The notes: generated by a model not told the origin, from the sequence alone. 64,000 nt of DNA from Thermogemmata fonticola (GCF_013694095.1 NZ_JACEFB010000005.1:186001-250000), one strand, 5' to 3'. Shown: positions 18,097 to 27,224, numbered from the stretch's first letter. A program made the numbers and translations.

Positions 18097-18189
18097 CTTC
18101 CAGGCGACGGATTAGCTGTCTCGGTTCTCAGGTCTCCAACCTTCCGAATTGTCTACCAAATCCCAGCACCAAGGCTCAAAGGGGGCCGT

Positions 18190-19422
18190 TCACTTCCGGT
18201 TCTTCGCTTGCAGCGCCCATTCAAAAAATTGGGCGAGTAGTTCGTTGGCCTCCGCAGTGGGATCATGGGTCGGGCGATGGGTCATTGCGACCCGATGGGT
18301 CAAGCCGAGGAGTTGATTGACGGCCACGGAATGGACCAAGGCAGACCAGCGCTCTGGTGGGTCTTCCGCTCCGCCGGAGACGAGGAAGGGACGCGGGGCC
18401 ATGAGGGCATGCAGTTCGTGCAAATCTCGCTGATCAGCAATCAACTGCTTGTACGGACCAGTGCGGGGATTCTTTTCGCTGGGTACTCCTTGGGGGCGCT
18501 GTTTGGGCCGTCCTGGTTCGAATCCCAGATACCACCGTTCCCAATAATTGACATTTGGGCGTCGTTCGTCAAAGACGATTCCCGGATCAGACCAGGCTGC
18601 CGCGGCAAAATCGTCATACAAGCACGCGGCGAACATGGCCCACTTACCGCCGTAGGAATGCCCTACAATCCCAATCCGCCGGGCATCGACCTGTTTCATC
18701 CGTTGCAGGGCGCGGCAGGCATTAGCCGCCTCGTAAGCATGAAAAGCTAGCGGTTGCAAGCGGCATTGCTCCGCATTAGGATAATATGTTTCCGGCGGGC
18801 TTCCTAGAGAAAGCGCGACAAAACCGCGTTGCACAAGCAGCCGGGCATAATCCCGGTGCGGTCTCTTCCCTTCTCCAATCCCCGTCTTAGCATCGTAGAA
18901 GACCACGATCACCGCCGGATACACCCCTTGGCCCTTCGGTACCAGCAAGTAGGCATCGTCCGTCAGCCGTCCGGGTGCTGTCTCCAACCGCAGATGAAAT
19001 TGCTTGTAACTGCCTTTATCCTGCTGCTGAAGATATTCGATTTGGGGGTGGTCGAGCAGTGCCGGGGGGTCACCCAGCAGTTTCCACCAGTAACGGCGGA
19101 TCTGCTCGCGCCGACGGAGCCAATCGGCCGATGTCCGCACAGGGGAGCCATCATCGAACAGCAGCGGCGAGCGGTACTTCTCCGGGATAAGCTTGACGTC
19201 TGAAGGCGGGCGGAAAAAGGGAGCCAACGCTGGCGGAGGAGGACCGAGCGGATCAATCGCCTTCTTCTCCTCTTCGATCGTCTTACTGCTTCCCGCGGTG
19301 GAGATTCCCGATAGACCCACCATCAGCAAACCCGCCAGCCAGAGACTCGCTTTACCGTAACCCGCAATCCTACCTCGGTCGTGCCCGCCTACCGCCACTT
19401 TTGGTACCGCCACCTTCCCCAT
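18190..19422 (-). CDS. Secreted alpha/beta hydrolase (esterase-like)
   Basis: The protein has 410 residues. A basic N-terminus and hydrophobic segment (LWLAGLLMVGLSGISTAG) give an export signal. The nucleophile elbow is GHSYGGK near residue 255; an acid is plausible in VSGGAEDPPERW and the His in THRPTHDPTAEA near the end, giving a Ser-Asp-His triad. It resembles the dienelactone hydrolase and carbohydrate-esterase type hydrolases frequent in planctomycetes; the substrate is unknown. The start at 19422 is favoured over an upstream frame because GGGGGGAGG lies seven bases before it. OMP-like and esterase genes follow one another on this strand. Confidence 0.85.
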   Translation of the reverse strand: MGKVAVPKVAVGGHDRGRIAGYGKASLWLAGLLMVGLSGISTAGSSKTIEEEKKAIDPLGPPPPALAPFFRPPSDVKLIPEKYRSPLLFDDGSPVRTSADWLRRREQIRRYWWKLLGDPPALLDHPQIEYLQQQDKGSYKQFHLRLETAPGRLTDDAYLLVPKGQGVYPAVIVVFYDAKTGIGEGKRPHRDYARLLVQRGFVALSLGSPPETYYPNAEQCRLQPLAFHAYEAANACRALQRMKQVDARRIGIVGHSYGGKWAMFAACLYDDFAAAAWSDPGIVFDERRPNVNYWERWYLGFEPGRPKQRPQGVPSEKNPRTGPYKQLIADQRDLHELHALMAPRPFLVSGGAEDPPERWSALVHSVAVNQLLGLTHRVAMTHRPTHDPTAEANELLAQFFEWALQAKNRK

Positions 19423-19665
19423 GGCTGATCCTCCCCCCTGAGTTAGCTGACCCAAGAAAGTTCCCCGGATCAAGGAGCTGTGATCCGCCTCGACTTAGCA
19501 TTCTGGGGATTTACTATGCGGGGGAATACCTACGAGAAGTGCAGAAAACGGTCCGCCTATCTTCCCTCTGAGAAAATAAGTCTATTCCGAAGCGAGATAT
19601 TAGAGCCTGAGCTTGGACCTAACCTTGGAGCTTGTGATCTCCCCCAGCCAGCCTCGCATTGCGAC

Positions 19666-20967
19666 TCAGTACCAAATCGTCAGGTTGGCGAGGGCTTCCA
19701 CATTCCAGGGACGCGGAGCGATAGTCGGCACACTGATGGCTCCGCCAAGAGTGGCAAAGGGAAACCGAATATGCACACCGCTCGTGATGTTGAGCATATC
19801 CGGCACGAAGACCACGCCGTCACGATTGCGGTTGTTCAGGGGCGTTCGCAGGTGAACTTCCACTACCGGAACAACGCCGCGGATGAGGCGGTCCGCCGGA
19901 GCGCGATACAACCACCACCCTGCCGCTAAGCTGTTGGTTAGTAGCGTGGTATCCCGCCGATCCGTCGGAACAATGATCGCCGAGACACCCTGAACATACC
20001 ACCCACCAAACACGTTGATAAACCCCACCCACGGCTGGAGGAGTGTCGAACGTGGCACCCGCGTTCCATCCGCTAGCAGGACATTTCCTACACCTGTAGG
20101 CGTCGTGATGATCAAACCCGCTGAGACCACATCGCCTGTGACAAGATCGTTGATAAAGGCATACTTGGTCAGAATGGTTAGGTCGCCTGCTCCCTGCTCG
20201 TCGGCCAAGCCTCCCGGCGTATGCATTTGCACAAACGGCAGGCGCACGCCGATTGAGGCATCCCCATTCAGAAAGGTTTTCTCAAAGCCGATCAAGGGGC
20301 GATGCAGCGTCACATTTCCGAAGCCGGGATTAAGTTGGGCGGCAATCCCGTCGTAGTAACTGTGATGGTAGTAAAGTCGATCCGTCGGGCGGGGACTGTC
20401 ATTGTCGGTGATAGAAATGCCGTTGTAACGAGTGCCCACAGGAATGAGCACCTGCCGCCGATGCTCGACAACCACAGGAGCGAAGATTGGAAGGCGAATG
20501 ACGTTTCCCTGATAATCTCGGATGATTCGCGTATCGACTTGTCGGATTTCCGTCTGGCGGCTGACAATGGTCCGGCGATAAAAGGCCGCGAGCAAATCGC
20601 CATCGAACGATTCATTGAATGACCGCCCCTGGAATCCCCCAGCGGCAGTGGGAACGGCAAAGGGCATGACCAACTCATCCAGCACCCGTGGCGGAGGGGC
20701 AACCGGCGGCATTCCAGGAGGAACAGCAGGAGGCATCCCAGGGGGAGCCTCTCCGGGTGGGCGAGGGGACGGCTGAACATCAGCCCCAAGTGGCAAGTGC
20801 GGTAGGGCAGTCCCTGCGGACAAACCCGAACTTGCGCTGCGTATGGTCCTTTCAGCTCGTTGTTCTGCTCCCCATCCCTCAAATGATCCACCCTCGTACC
20901 CTTCCAATGGACCAGACCCGAATACGAACCCCGTGAGCAAGAGCCATGCAAGGTATCGCACCGCCAT
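19666..20967 (-). CDS. Probable outer-membrane beta-barrel protein
   Basis: The protein has 433 residues. A signal peptide (YLAWLLLTGFVFGSG) is followed by a Pro-rich segment with repeated PPGMPP units at about 65-90. From about 160 onward there are alternating strands typical of a barrel (ASIGVRLPFVQMHT, DLTILTKYAFIND, GWYVQGVSAIIV), ending in the aromatic pair Trp-Tyr as barrel assembly signals often do. It is likely to be a channel or porin-like protein; the substrate is unknown. It is followed on the minus strand by the esterase gene, 240 bases on. Confidence 0.75.
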   Translation of the reverse strand: MAVRYLAWLLLTGFVFGSGPLEGYEGGSFEGWGAEQRAERTIRSASSGLSAGTALPHLPLGADVQPSPRPPGEAPPGMPPAVPPGMPPVAPPPRVLDELVMPFAVPTAAGGFQGRSFNESFDGDLLAAFYRRTIVSRQTEIRQVDTRIIRDYQGNVIRLPIFAPVVVEHRRQVLIPVGTRYNGISITDNDSPRPTDRLYYHHSYYDGIAAQLNPGFGNVTLHRPLIGFEKTFLNGDASIGVRLPFVQMHTPGGLADEQGAGDLTILTKYAFINDLVTGDVVSAGLIITTPTGVGNVLLADGTRVPRSTLLQPWVGFINVFGGWYVQGVSAIIVPTDRRDTTLLTNSLAAGWWLYRAPADRLIRGVVPVVEVHLRTPLNNRNRDGVVFVPDMLNITSGVHIRFPFATLGGAISVPTIAPRPWNVEALANLTIWY

Positions 20968-21411
20968 GCTATACCCTCTCTTCGATTCCCAACGCTGGAG
21001 TGCACCTCAGAACCGTCCGCTGAAGCCCTACCCCTGCCAATCCCCCTCTACCGCCCCACCCAAAGGCCGCCCCTCTGCTGACGTTCCCAGCGCCGCACCT
21101 GACGATACACTGGGCTAGCTGCCGACCTTGGCCTCATCCATCAAACGGGTATTCAGTCGGTGAAAAATTTCGCCATGCAAATTCCGGCCCCAGAACTGGC
21201 GATCTTACCGCATTTATCGAAAATTCCAGGAATGAGACTTCAACGAATGCGCCAAGGACAGGATTACTACGCAACTTAGGGGGCCAAAACCCAATCTTCC
21301 GAAACCAAAACCGTGCGTCGAAAAATCCTTTTTCCGGCCTGTTTTGGTTCAAGGAATCAGGGCCAAGGGAAGGGAAGGTGGAATCCGTGGCGATAAACGG
21401 CAAGCGTCCAG
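20968..21411. other. Intergenic region with a nested inverted repeat
   Basis: 440 bases with no supported gene, lying upstream of the barrel-protein gene and downstream of the small larE-linked gene. The notable element is the nested repeat at 21303-21349, listed separately. The remainder shows no clear promoter or repeat by eye. Confidence 0.4.
21303..21349. repeat. Nested inverted repeat (cruciform-like)
   Basis: AACCAAAAC (21303-21311) pairs with GTTTTGGTT (21341-21349). Inside, GAAAAA (21320-21325) pairs with TTTTTC (21329-21334). The two perfect stems give a long hairpin with a short internal loop. It could be an RNA structure in the leader of the barrel-protein gene or a terminator of the small upstream gene. 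Confidence 0.55.
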
Positions 21412-21681
21412 TTACAGCCGGGGTTGAGGCCGAGGCCAAGAGGGATCGTAAGCTTGCGAGAAAATCATCTGGATGCGTTCCGCTTTGTCTGGAGCATCGG
21501 AGTTCAACACGGCCAAGGCATCACGAATTTGGCTCCAACGGCTATCCTGCGGCAGGTTTTCCGCCCCTTCTCCCGCTTGGAAGCGATCCAGGATCGCGGC
21601 CAGATCCAGGAGTTTCGCGCGCGCCTCCAGAAAATACAGATCGAGCGCTCGAGAAGCTGTCAACCGGCTCAGGCTCATCAT
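21412..21681 (-). CDS. Small helical protein downstream of larE
   Basis: The protein has 89 residues. AGAGGAG six bases upstream fixes the start at the ATG pair 21678-21681; a longer open frame overlapping larE is not needed. The sequence is helical and charged (SRLTASRALDLYFLEARAKLLDLAAILDRF), then acidic and polar; no cysteines or signal peptide. I do not recognise a family name. It begins 53 bases after the larE stop on the same strand, so the two are probably cotranscribed. It is likely cytoplasmic. Function unknown. Confidence 0.7.
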   Translation of the reverse strand: MMSLSRLTASRALDLYFLEARAKLLDLAAILDRFQAGEGAENLPQDSRWSQIRDALAVLNSDAPDKAERIQMIFSQAYDPSWPRPQPRL

Positions 21682-21733
21682 CCTTTTCTCCTCTTTATTG
21701 CGGTTCGGTGAACGGCGGGTAGCAGCCTCCAGG

Positions 21734-22612
21734 TCAGCGTTGTTCCACCGCTGGGCCACTGAAGCGCTTCCGAATCTCCAGCGGCACCAGAGCGTTCAGA
21801 CTTCCCGAACGTAAACCTTGCCAGTCGACCGTCACATACCGAAAACCCAGACGCAGCAACTCTTCGGTCAGCGCGGAACGCAACGGCTCGGCGGCGAGCA
21901 TCGGCAGATACTCCAGCGGCACCTCCACACGGGCCAGATCATCCGCATGATAGCGAACCCGGCAATCCCGTAAGCCTTGGGCCCGCAAGAAAGCCTCTGC
22001 TGCCTCGACACGATGCAGGCGTTCCACCGTCACGGCCACGCCCGGCGCCAATCGGCTCGACAAGCATGGCGAAGCGGGCTTATCCCATATCGGTAAGCCC
22101 CAATACCGGGCTAGCGCACGCACTTCAGCCTTACCTAAACCCACTTCCAGCAGGGGATGGCGTACTCCCTGCTCTGCCGCCGCTTGCAAACCGGGGCGAA
22201 AATCCCCTACATCGTCTCGATTCGCCCCGCTTACGATCGTCCACTGATTCTCCAACTCACCGTGGCTGCGCAAATACTGGGCAATGCAGGTGTACAACTC
22301 CGTCTTACAGTAATAGCAGCGCAAACCGTCGTTACGGCGATATTCCGGCTGCTCGACTTCCTGGGTCGGCAGGATAATGTGCGTGATTCCGATCTGCTTG
22401 GCCAATTGCTGGGCTGCTGCCAACTCCGCGCGGGGCACACTCGGACTATCCGCGGTGATGGCCAGCGCCGCGGAACCACAGGCCAGCCAAGCCGCCTGAG
22501 CCACAACCGCGCTGTCCACTCCGCCGCTGAATGCGACTGCTACACGGGTATGTTCCCTGAGCCATGCCAACAGTCGATCCCGTTTCGCCGCTATTTCTGC
22601 TGCGAGTTCCAT
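21734..22612 (-). CDS. larE: LarE-type ATP-dependent sacrificial sulfur transferase
   Basis: The protein has 292 residues. The PP-loop SGGVDS is at 29-34. A CYYCK motif (Cys99, Cys102) and Cys183 in ASPCLSSR follow; the latter aligns with the sulfur-donor cysteine of Lactobacillus LarE, and the three-Cys pattern resembles LarE variants that may carry an iron-sulfur cluster. LarE inserts sulfur into the nickel-pincer nucleotide cofactor. The partners LarB and LarC and a lactate racemase are not in this window, so the cofactor's user is unknown. Start at 22612 is the first ATG. The small helical gene lies immediately downstream. Confidence 0.9.
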   Translation of the reverse strand: MELAAEIAAKRDRLLAWLREHTRVAVAFSGGVDSAVVAQAAWLACGSAALAITADSPSVPRAELAAAQQLAKQIGITHIILPTQEVEQPEYRRNDGLRCYYCKTELYTCIAQYLRSHGELENQWTIVSGANRDDVGDFRPGLQAAAEQGVRHPLLEVGLGKAEVRALARYWGLPIWDKPASPCLSSRLAPGVAVTVERLHRVEAAEAFLRAQGLRDCRVRYHADDLARVEVPLEYLPMLAAEPLRSALTEELLRLGFRYVTVDWQGLRSGSLNALVPLEIRKRFSGPAVEQR

Positions 22613-22935
22613 ACCTTTATTCTACCCACCCTTTACTAGTCTGACAGCGTCCAGCCTAACGGGAGCTCCGCCGTATGGCCGCTCTTGGCTGGAAATGCAT
22701 GAAGTGGAAGGTTGTGGTGGACAGAAGAATAGACAGCCCGATCCTATCATGAAAACATACTTTATCGGGAAGGCATCTTTTCCGCTCGGAAAGCCTGCTG
22801 AAGCGGGGTTGGTCGAAAAGGTTTTTTGGGTTAGAGTAGGAGCAGTTCATTCTGGAGAGACTCAAGAGCTTATGGAAACGGACCTCCCTGAGAGTCCCGG
22901 AGCGCTTTCTCTGAGCCAAGGAAAGGTGGACAGCC
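22613..22935. other. Divergent intergenic region between larE and gmd
   Basis: No supported gene. It must hold the promoters of larE (minus) and gmd (plus). AAGGAAAGG ends about nine bases before the gmd ATG. An open frame crossing into gmd in another phase lacks support. Confidence 0.35.
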
Positions 22936-23931
22936 ATGAAACGAGCATTGATTACTGGCATTACCGGGCAGGATGGCAGCTATCTGTCGGAGTTTCTTTT
23001 GGAGAAAGGATACGAAGTCCACGGCATCGTGCGCCGTTCCAGTACAGAAAACTTCGAGCGGATCGCCCATCTAGCCGGGAAGATCCACCTGCACCAAGCG
23101 GACTTGCTGGATCAGCTTTCGATTATCGACGTGATGCGAGAGGTCAAGCCGGACGAGGTTTATAACTTGGCGGCGATGAGTTTCGTACCGACCAGTTGGA
23201 AACAGCCCGTTCTCACCGGGGAATTCACCGCCATTGGCGTCACCCGGATGCTGGAAGCTATCCGCCTCCTCGGCCGGGACCGCATCCGCTTTTACCAGGC
23301 CTCCTCCAGCGAAATGTTCGGAAAGGTTGTCGAGGTTCCTCAAAAGGAAACGACGCCCTTCTATCCCCGCAGTCCCTACGGCGTGGCCAAGGTGTATGGC
23401 CATTGGATTACGGTCAACTATCGGGAAAGTTACGGCATGTTCTGCTGTAGTGGGATATTATTCAATCATGAGAGCGAGCGGCGGGGACGGGAGTTCGTGA
23501 CACGCAAAGTGAGTGACGGCGTAGCTCGGATCAAATTAGGGCTAGCCCGCACCCTCAAGCTCGGCAACCTGGAAGCCCAGCGCGATTGGGGGTTTGCTGG
23601 TGACTATGTCCGGGCCATGTGGCTCATGCTCCAGCAAGACCAACCCGACGACTATGTGATCGCCACGGGGAAAACCCACACGGTCCGGCGTCTGGTGGAG
23701 CTGGCTTTCGATGTCGTCGGCCTGAACTGGCAGAAATACGTGGAAATCGACCCCACCTTGGTCCGCCCCGCTGAAGTAGACCTGCTCATCGGCGATGCGT
23801 CCAAAGCCCGCGCCAAATTGGGATGGAAACCGGAAGTCACTTTTGAACAGCTAGTGGAACGCATGGTTCTGGCCGATTTGGCACGATTGGAGGGCAAACC
23901 CATGCCCGACTTCAAAGCCAAGGGCATCTGA
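22936..23931 (+). CDS. gmd: GDP-mannose 4,6-dehydratase
   Basis: The protein has 331 residues. It is an extended SDR enzyme: NAD(P) site [14 protein letters not shown] at about 8-21, RRSST, the active-site Ser-Ser-Glu (ASSSEMFG), and the Tyr-x3-Lys in [10 protein letters not shown], followed by [10 protein letters not shown] and [16 protein letters not shown], all hallmarks of Gmd. It makes GDP-4-keto-6-deoxy-mannose from GDP-mannose in the cytoplasm. The next gene, 26 bases on, codes for a reductase that would complete a GDP-6-deoxy sugar, so this is a two-gene sugar-nucleotide operon for surface polysaccharide or glycoprotein. Confidence 0.95.
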   Translation: MKRALITGITGQDGSYLSEFLLEKGYEVHGIVRRSSTENFERIAHLAGKIHLHQADLLDQLSIIDVMREVKPDEVYNLAAMSFVPTSWKQPVLTGEFTAIGVTRMLEAIRLLGRDRIRFYQASSSEMFGKVVEVPQKETTPFYPRSPYGVAKVYGHWITVNYRESYGMFCCSGILFNHESERRGREFVTRKVSDGVARIKLGLARTLKLGNLEAQRDWGFAGDYVRAMWLMLQQDQPDDYVIATGKTHTVRRLVELAFDVVGLNWQKYVEIDPTLVRPAEVDLLIGDASKARAKLGWKPEVTFEQLVERMVLADLARLEGKPMPDFKAKGI

Positions 23932-23957
23932 TCATCGACGGACGGATAGCAAGGGGT

Positions 23958-24923
23958 ATGCGCATACTCGTCACAGGAGCTACGGGATTTGTCGGGGGCC
24001 ACCTGCTGGAGAAATTAGTAGGTGAAAACCATCATCTTTTTGGGATGTGCCGCCGGGGCCGTTGGCCGGCTGCCTTGTCCCATTTGGCCAGTCAGGTTGA
24101 GTTGCTGGCCGGTGAACTTCAGGACCTCCCTCGCATCGCCGCGATCCTGGAACAGGCCCGACCCGATTGGATCATCCATCTGGCCGGATATGCCAATCCA
24201 GGCCGCTCCTACGCCGAAGCCGATACATGCTGGCGCGACAACTTGCAGGGCACCCGCACCCTCTACGAGGCCGTCATCCGCACGGGACAACGACCCCGCA
24301 TCCTCTACGTCTCGACCGGACTGATCTACGGAGAACCCGATGAACCTGGCGGCACGTGCGATGAACGCACCACCTTCAAGCCAGCCACTCCGTACGCAGC
24401 CAGCAAAGCCGCGGCGGATATCCTGAGCTACCAATACACCCGCTACCCTGGCTTAGATATCGTCCGCATCCGGCTCTTCAATCAAATCGGTCCGCGGCAA
24501 AGTGCAGATTATGCCATCGCTAACTTTGCCCGTCAGATCGCAGCCGCCGAAGCCGGACGTCAGGCCCCTGTCATCGAAACCGGCGACCTCTCCGCTCAGC
24601 GGGACATCACCGACGTCCGCGACATGGTCGCCGCCTTCCCCTTACTACTACAGCACGGTCGCAGCGGGGAAGCCTACAACGCAGGACGCGGCCAAGCCTT
24701 CCGCGTCGGCGACCTGCTCGACCAATTGATCCAACTCGCCCGCATTCCCCTCGAAATTCGCGAGCGCAAAGAAGCCCGCCGGAGCCGCGACACCTTAGTC
24801 ACCAAAGCCAACACACAAAAGCTCTACCAGTGCACCGGCTGGCAACCCCAAATCCCCATCGAACAAACCCTCCGGGACATCCTCAACGATTGGCGCAAAA
24901 AAATGCTCGTCGCAGGTGAGTAA
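23958..24923 (+). CDS. rmd: NAD-dependent epimerase/reductase, likely GDP-6-deoxy-D-mannose reductase
   Basis: The protein has 321 residues. The NAD(P) site is GATGFVGGHLLEKL (about 7-20); active-site residues lie in VSTGLIYG and PYAASKAAAD (Tyr-x3-Lys), followed by RLFNQIGPRQ and DLSAQRDITDVRDM. These fit the GDP-4-keto-6-deoxymannose reductase group. Position directly after gmd with 26 bases between supports reduction of the Gmd product to GDP-rhamnose or a related GDP-deoxyhexose. A 3,5-epimerase/reductase (fucose route) is less likely. The exact product is inferred, not shown. Confidence 0.85.
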   Translation: MRILVTGATGFVGGHLLEKLVGENHHLFGMCRRGRWPAALSHLASQVELLAGELQDLPRIAAILEQARPDWIIHLAGYANPGRSYAEADTCWRDNLQGTRTLYEAVIRTGQRPRILYVSTGLIYGEPDEPGGTCDERTTFKPATPYAASKAAADILSYQYTRYPGLDIVRIRLFNQIGPRQSADYAIANFARQIAAAEAGRQAPVIETGDLSAQRDITDVRDMVAAFPLLLQHGRSGEAYNAGRGQAFRVGDLLDQLIQLARIPLEIRERKEARRSRDTLVTKANTQKLYQCTGWQPQIPIEQTLRDILNDWRKKMLVAGE

Positions 24924-24973
24924 AAGCCCGACGGCAGGGCGCCCTCACCAGGGTCTGGAAACCATCGGCCCGC

Positions 24974-25552
24974 TCAACGGCTACTCCCCGACTCCTGCAA
25001 CTCCATGACGGTTTCCATACTTTGATCCCGCAGCGAAACTTTCAAAACCATTTTCACCATCTCCATCGGTACGTTCTTGCACATCCATACCTTGACATGG
25101 GAATTGAGATTCACACCGGGCGATTTGGCCTGAATCCGATACTCCGTCCATGTACATTCGTAACTTTTGTCTCCAACCACTATTTTCTCCCGGCCTTCGT
25201 GTAGCTTTTGGACCTGCACCTCCGCCCCTTGAGGGAGTTGTGGGCTAAACTTTGTCGGATCATAGGGCTTCGTCAGGTCGATCTTTTGCTCCCGTGGTGG
25301 CAAAACTTGTGGACTACCCATATAACTCAATTTGCCCGTCGTCTTGATAGTCACTTCCTGATTTGTCTTCGCTATGACAGTTTGTGTCACCACTCCCTCC
25401 ATAGTCAAATGGGCAACTTTCATTTTGAGTGTATAGGTGGCATAATCGCCTACACGCACACGAGCATAAGGGTGTTCATCCGCTCGAACTGTTCCCGAAA
25501 AAAATATGGCCAGCACACACAAACTAACCCTGAGGGTAGATTGCCGAACCAT
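24974..25552 (-). CDS. Secreted protein of unknown function
   Basis: The protein has 192 residues. Signal peptide: LRVSLCVLAIFFSGTVRA, cleavage likely before DEHPYARV. The mature part is beta-rich (YATYTLKMKVAH, EVTIKTTGKLSYMG) and has two cysteines (YECTWTEY and VWMCKNVPMEMVKM). The layout resembles small planctomycete periplasmic proteins of unknown role, with a W/Y-rich strand pattern. I do not recognise a family name. It is convergent with the reductase gene and divergent from glgC. Confidence 0.7.
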   Translation of the reverse strand: MVRQSTLRVSLCVLAIFFSGTVRADEHPYARVRVGDYATYTLKMKVAHLTMEGVVTQTVIAKTNQEVTIKTTGKLSYMGSPQVLPPREQKIDLTKPYDPTKFSPQLPQGAEVQVQKLHEGREKIVVGDKSYECTWTEYRIQAKSPGVNLNSHVKVWMCKNVPMEMVKMVLKVSLRDQSMETVMELQESGSSR

Positions 25553-25909
25553 AGAATATCCTCCCCCTCCAGATGGGAAAAAACATCATGGCCACACTTC
25601 CATCAATCGCTACACCATTAGGTGAGCTACATGGCACATCCCTTGCCTCGATCCAGCAACACACGGAAGCCCCACCCCAATCGGAACCTGACAGCAAACC
25701 CAATAATCCTAGTCGCTCTCGCCCTATTGGATTGTCATCACGTAGCTAGACAAACCGATTGTAGAACATTCCCGAAGGCCAGTCACGGCATCCCTGCGAT
25801 ATTGGCAGGCATCTTCTGGCATTCACCCGCCCATCTGCTAATAATACTGGGAGGCACTGGAGCTGCGCGGCATACTTCTGGTCGTCCTGACCATTCTGAG
25901 CGAACGACT
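25553..25909. other. Divergent region upstream of glgC
   Basis: The open frame in front of glgC extends to 25622, but the segment carries no conserved sequence and is treated as non-coding. A 6-bp stem (CCAATA near 25699 and TATTGG near 25724) is visible. No convincing promoter was found by eye. Confidence 0.35.
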
Positions 25910-27202
25910 ATGCGAAAAGTATTGGCTCTGATTCTCGGCGGAGGAAGAGGCACCCGCTTGTTCCCTCTCACGCGCTCCCGATCCAAACCCGCGGTACCCG
26001 TGGGCGGCAAATACCGGCTGATCGACATTCCCATCTCCAATTGTATCAATAGTGGTCTGAAATCCATATATGTGCTCACACAGTTTCTCTCCGTGAGTCT
26101 GCATCGTCATATTGCCAACACATACAAGTTCGACATGTTTAGCCAGGGGTTCGTCGAGATCCTCGCTGCTCAGCAGACCAACGAAAGCACGGATTGGTAT
26201 CAAGGCACCGCCGACGCTGTTCGGCAAAACATTCCCTACATCGAGAGGGAAAACCCTGATGACGTCCTGATCCTCTCCGGAGATCAGCTTTACCGCATGG
26301 ATTTCCGGCATCTCATCGAAACTCATCACAGTGCTCAAGCCGATGTCACTATCGCTGCCATTCCTGTGACGGAGGAGCAGACAAGTGGTTTCGGACTGAT
26401 GAGTGTGGATACACACAATCGCATCACAGGTTTTGTAGAGAAACCCAAGACCCAGGATGAACGCGCTCCTTACTATGTTCCTGCGGAATGGCTTGAGCGC
26501 CGAGGTATACCCTGCAACAACCGGCATTATTTAGCCAACATGGGAATTTACCTGTTTCGCACCGACGTTCTTTACGAAGTGCTAACCGCCCGGCCGCTAG
26601 CGACGGACTTCGGCAAGGAGGTCTTCCCCCGCCATTACAAAAACAAACGCATGATCGCTCACTTCTTTGACGGCTATTGGGAAGACTTGGGGACGATCAA
26701 GAGCTACCATGAAGCTAGTATCGCCTTGGCCCGACCCAATCCGCCTTTCGATTTCTTCAGTCCCGATGGACCTATTTACACGCGCATGCGGAACTTGCCG
26801 GCGAGCCGAATCAACGGTGCCGTACTCGAACACAGCCTCATTGCTGATGGCTGCGTCATCGGAGAAGGCACACGAATTGAACATAGCCTAGTGGGTGTGC
26901 GTAGCATCATCGGACGCAATTGTGTTCTCCGTGAAACCGTCATGTTAGGTTCCGATGCTTATGAGTCGGACAAACAAAAGTTAGAAAATGTACGCCTTCA
27001 GCGCCCCAACCTCAACATCGGAGATGGGTCCATTATCGAACGAGCCATCCTCGACAAAGATAGCCGCATCGGGCGTTACGTTCAGCTCATCAACCGCGAA
27101 GGCCGCCAGCACTATGACGGCCCTAATGGCCTCTACTATATCCGAGATGGTATCATATGCATCCCGCGTGGCTCCATCATCCCAGACGGCACGATTATAT
27201 AA
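25910..27202 (+). CDS. glgC: Glucose-1-phosphate adenylyltransferase
   Basis: The protein has 430 residues from the chosen ATG. It makes ADP-glucose from ATP and glucose-1-phosphate for glycogen synthesis. Signatures: GGGRGTRLFPLT (about 8-19), KPAVPVGGKYRLID, GTADAVRQN, the Asp-Gln-Leu-Tyr of the active site, and FVEKPK; the C-terminus forms the left-handed beta-helix with repeated hexapeptides (IIGRNCVLRETVMLG). The upstream in-frame extension (from 25622) is not conserved and the GGGRGTR motif sits eight residues after the ATG, so 25910 is the start. scpA follows 22 bases downstream. No glgA or glgB is in the window. Confidence 0.95.
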   Translation: MRKVLALILGGGRGTRLFPLTRSRSKPAVPVGGKYRLIDIPISNCINSGLKSIYVLTQFLSVSLHRHIANTYKFDMFSQGFVEILAAQQTNESTDWYQGTADAVRQNIPYIERENPDDVLILSGDQLYRMDFRHLIETHHSAQADVTIAAIPVTEEQTSGFGLMSVDTHNRITGFVEKPKTQDERAPYYVPAEWLERRGIPCNNRHYLANMGIYLFRTDVLYEVLTARPLATDFGKEVFPRHYKNKRMIAHFFDGYWEDLGTIKSYHEASIALARPNPPFDFFSPDGPIYTRMRNLPASRINGAVLEHSLIADGCVIGEGTRIEHSLVGVRSIIGRNCVLRETVMLGSDAYESDKQKLENVRLQRPNLNIGDGSIIERAILDKDSRIGRYVQLINREGRQHYDGPNGLYYIRDGIICIPRGSIIPDGTII

Positions 27203-27224
27203 TAACTTCAACCCTTAATGCTTT

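Larger units (their letters stand above)
17608..18189. other. Unexplained non-coding region with repeated TCCCCC tracts
   Basis: No gene is supported over 580 bases. On the + strand, runs of five or six C preceded by T occur at 17860, 17905, 17928, 17973, 18000, 18057 and 18074; the first five are spaced 45, 23, 45 and 27 bases. A perfect AAGCGG-TT-CCGCTT hairpin lies at 17954-17967. Two terminator-like hairpins are listed separately. The end of the region carries a strong + strand terminator although no + strand gene precedes it, so an unannotated transcript is possible. Confidence 0.5.

Noticed and set aside
18515-18525. tRNA-like GGTTCGAATCC T-loop sequence
   Set aside because: It lies inside the well-supported esterase gene, and no acceptor or anticodon stems could be found around it.
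22695-23165. 156-codon frame overlapping gmd
   Set aside because: It runs through the start of gmd in another phase; gmd has full family motifs.
24936-24945. Palindrome AGGGCGCCCT between convergent genes
   Set aside because: Short GC palindromes are expected by chance in GC-rich DNA and no T-run follows.
25622-25909. N-terminal extension of glgC
   Set aside because: The conserved nucleotide-binding motif begins eight residues after the ATG at 25910, and the extension has no conserved content.
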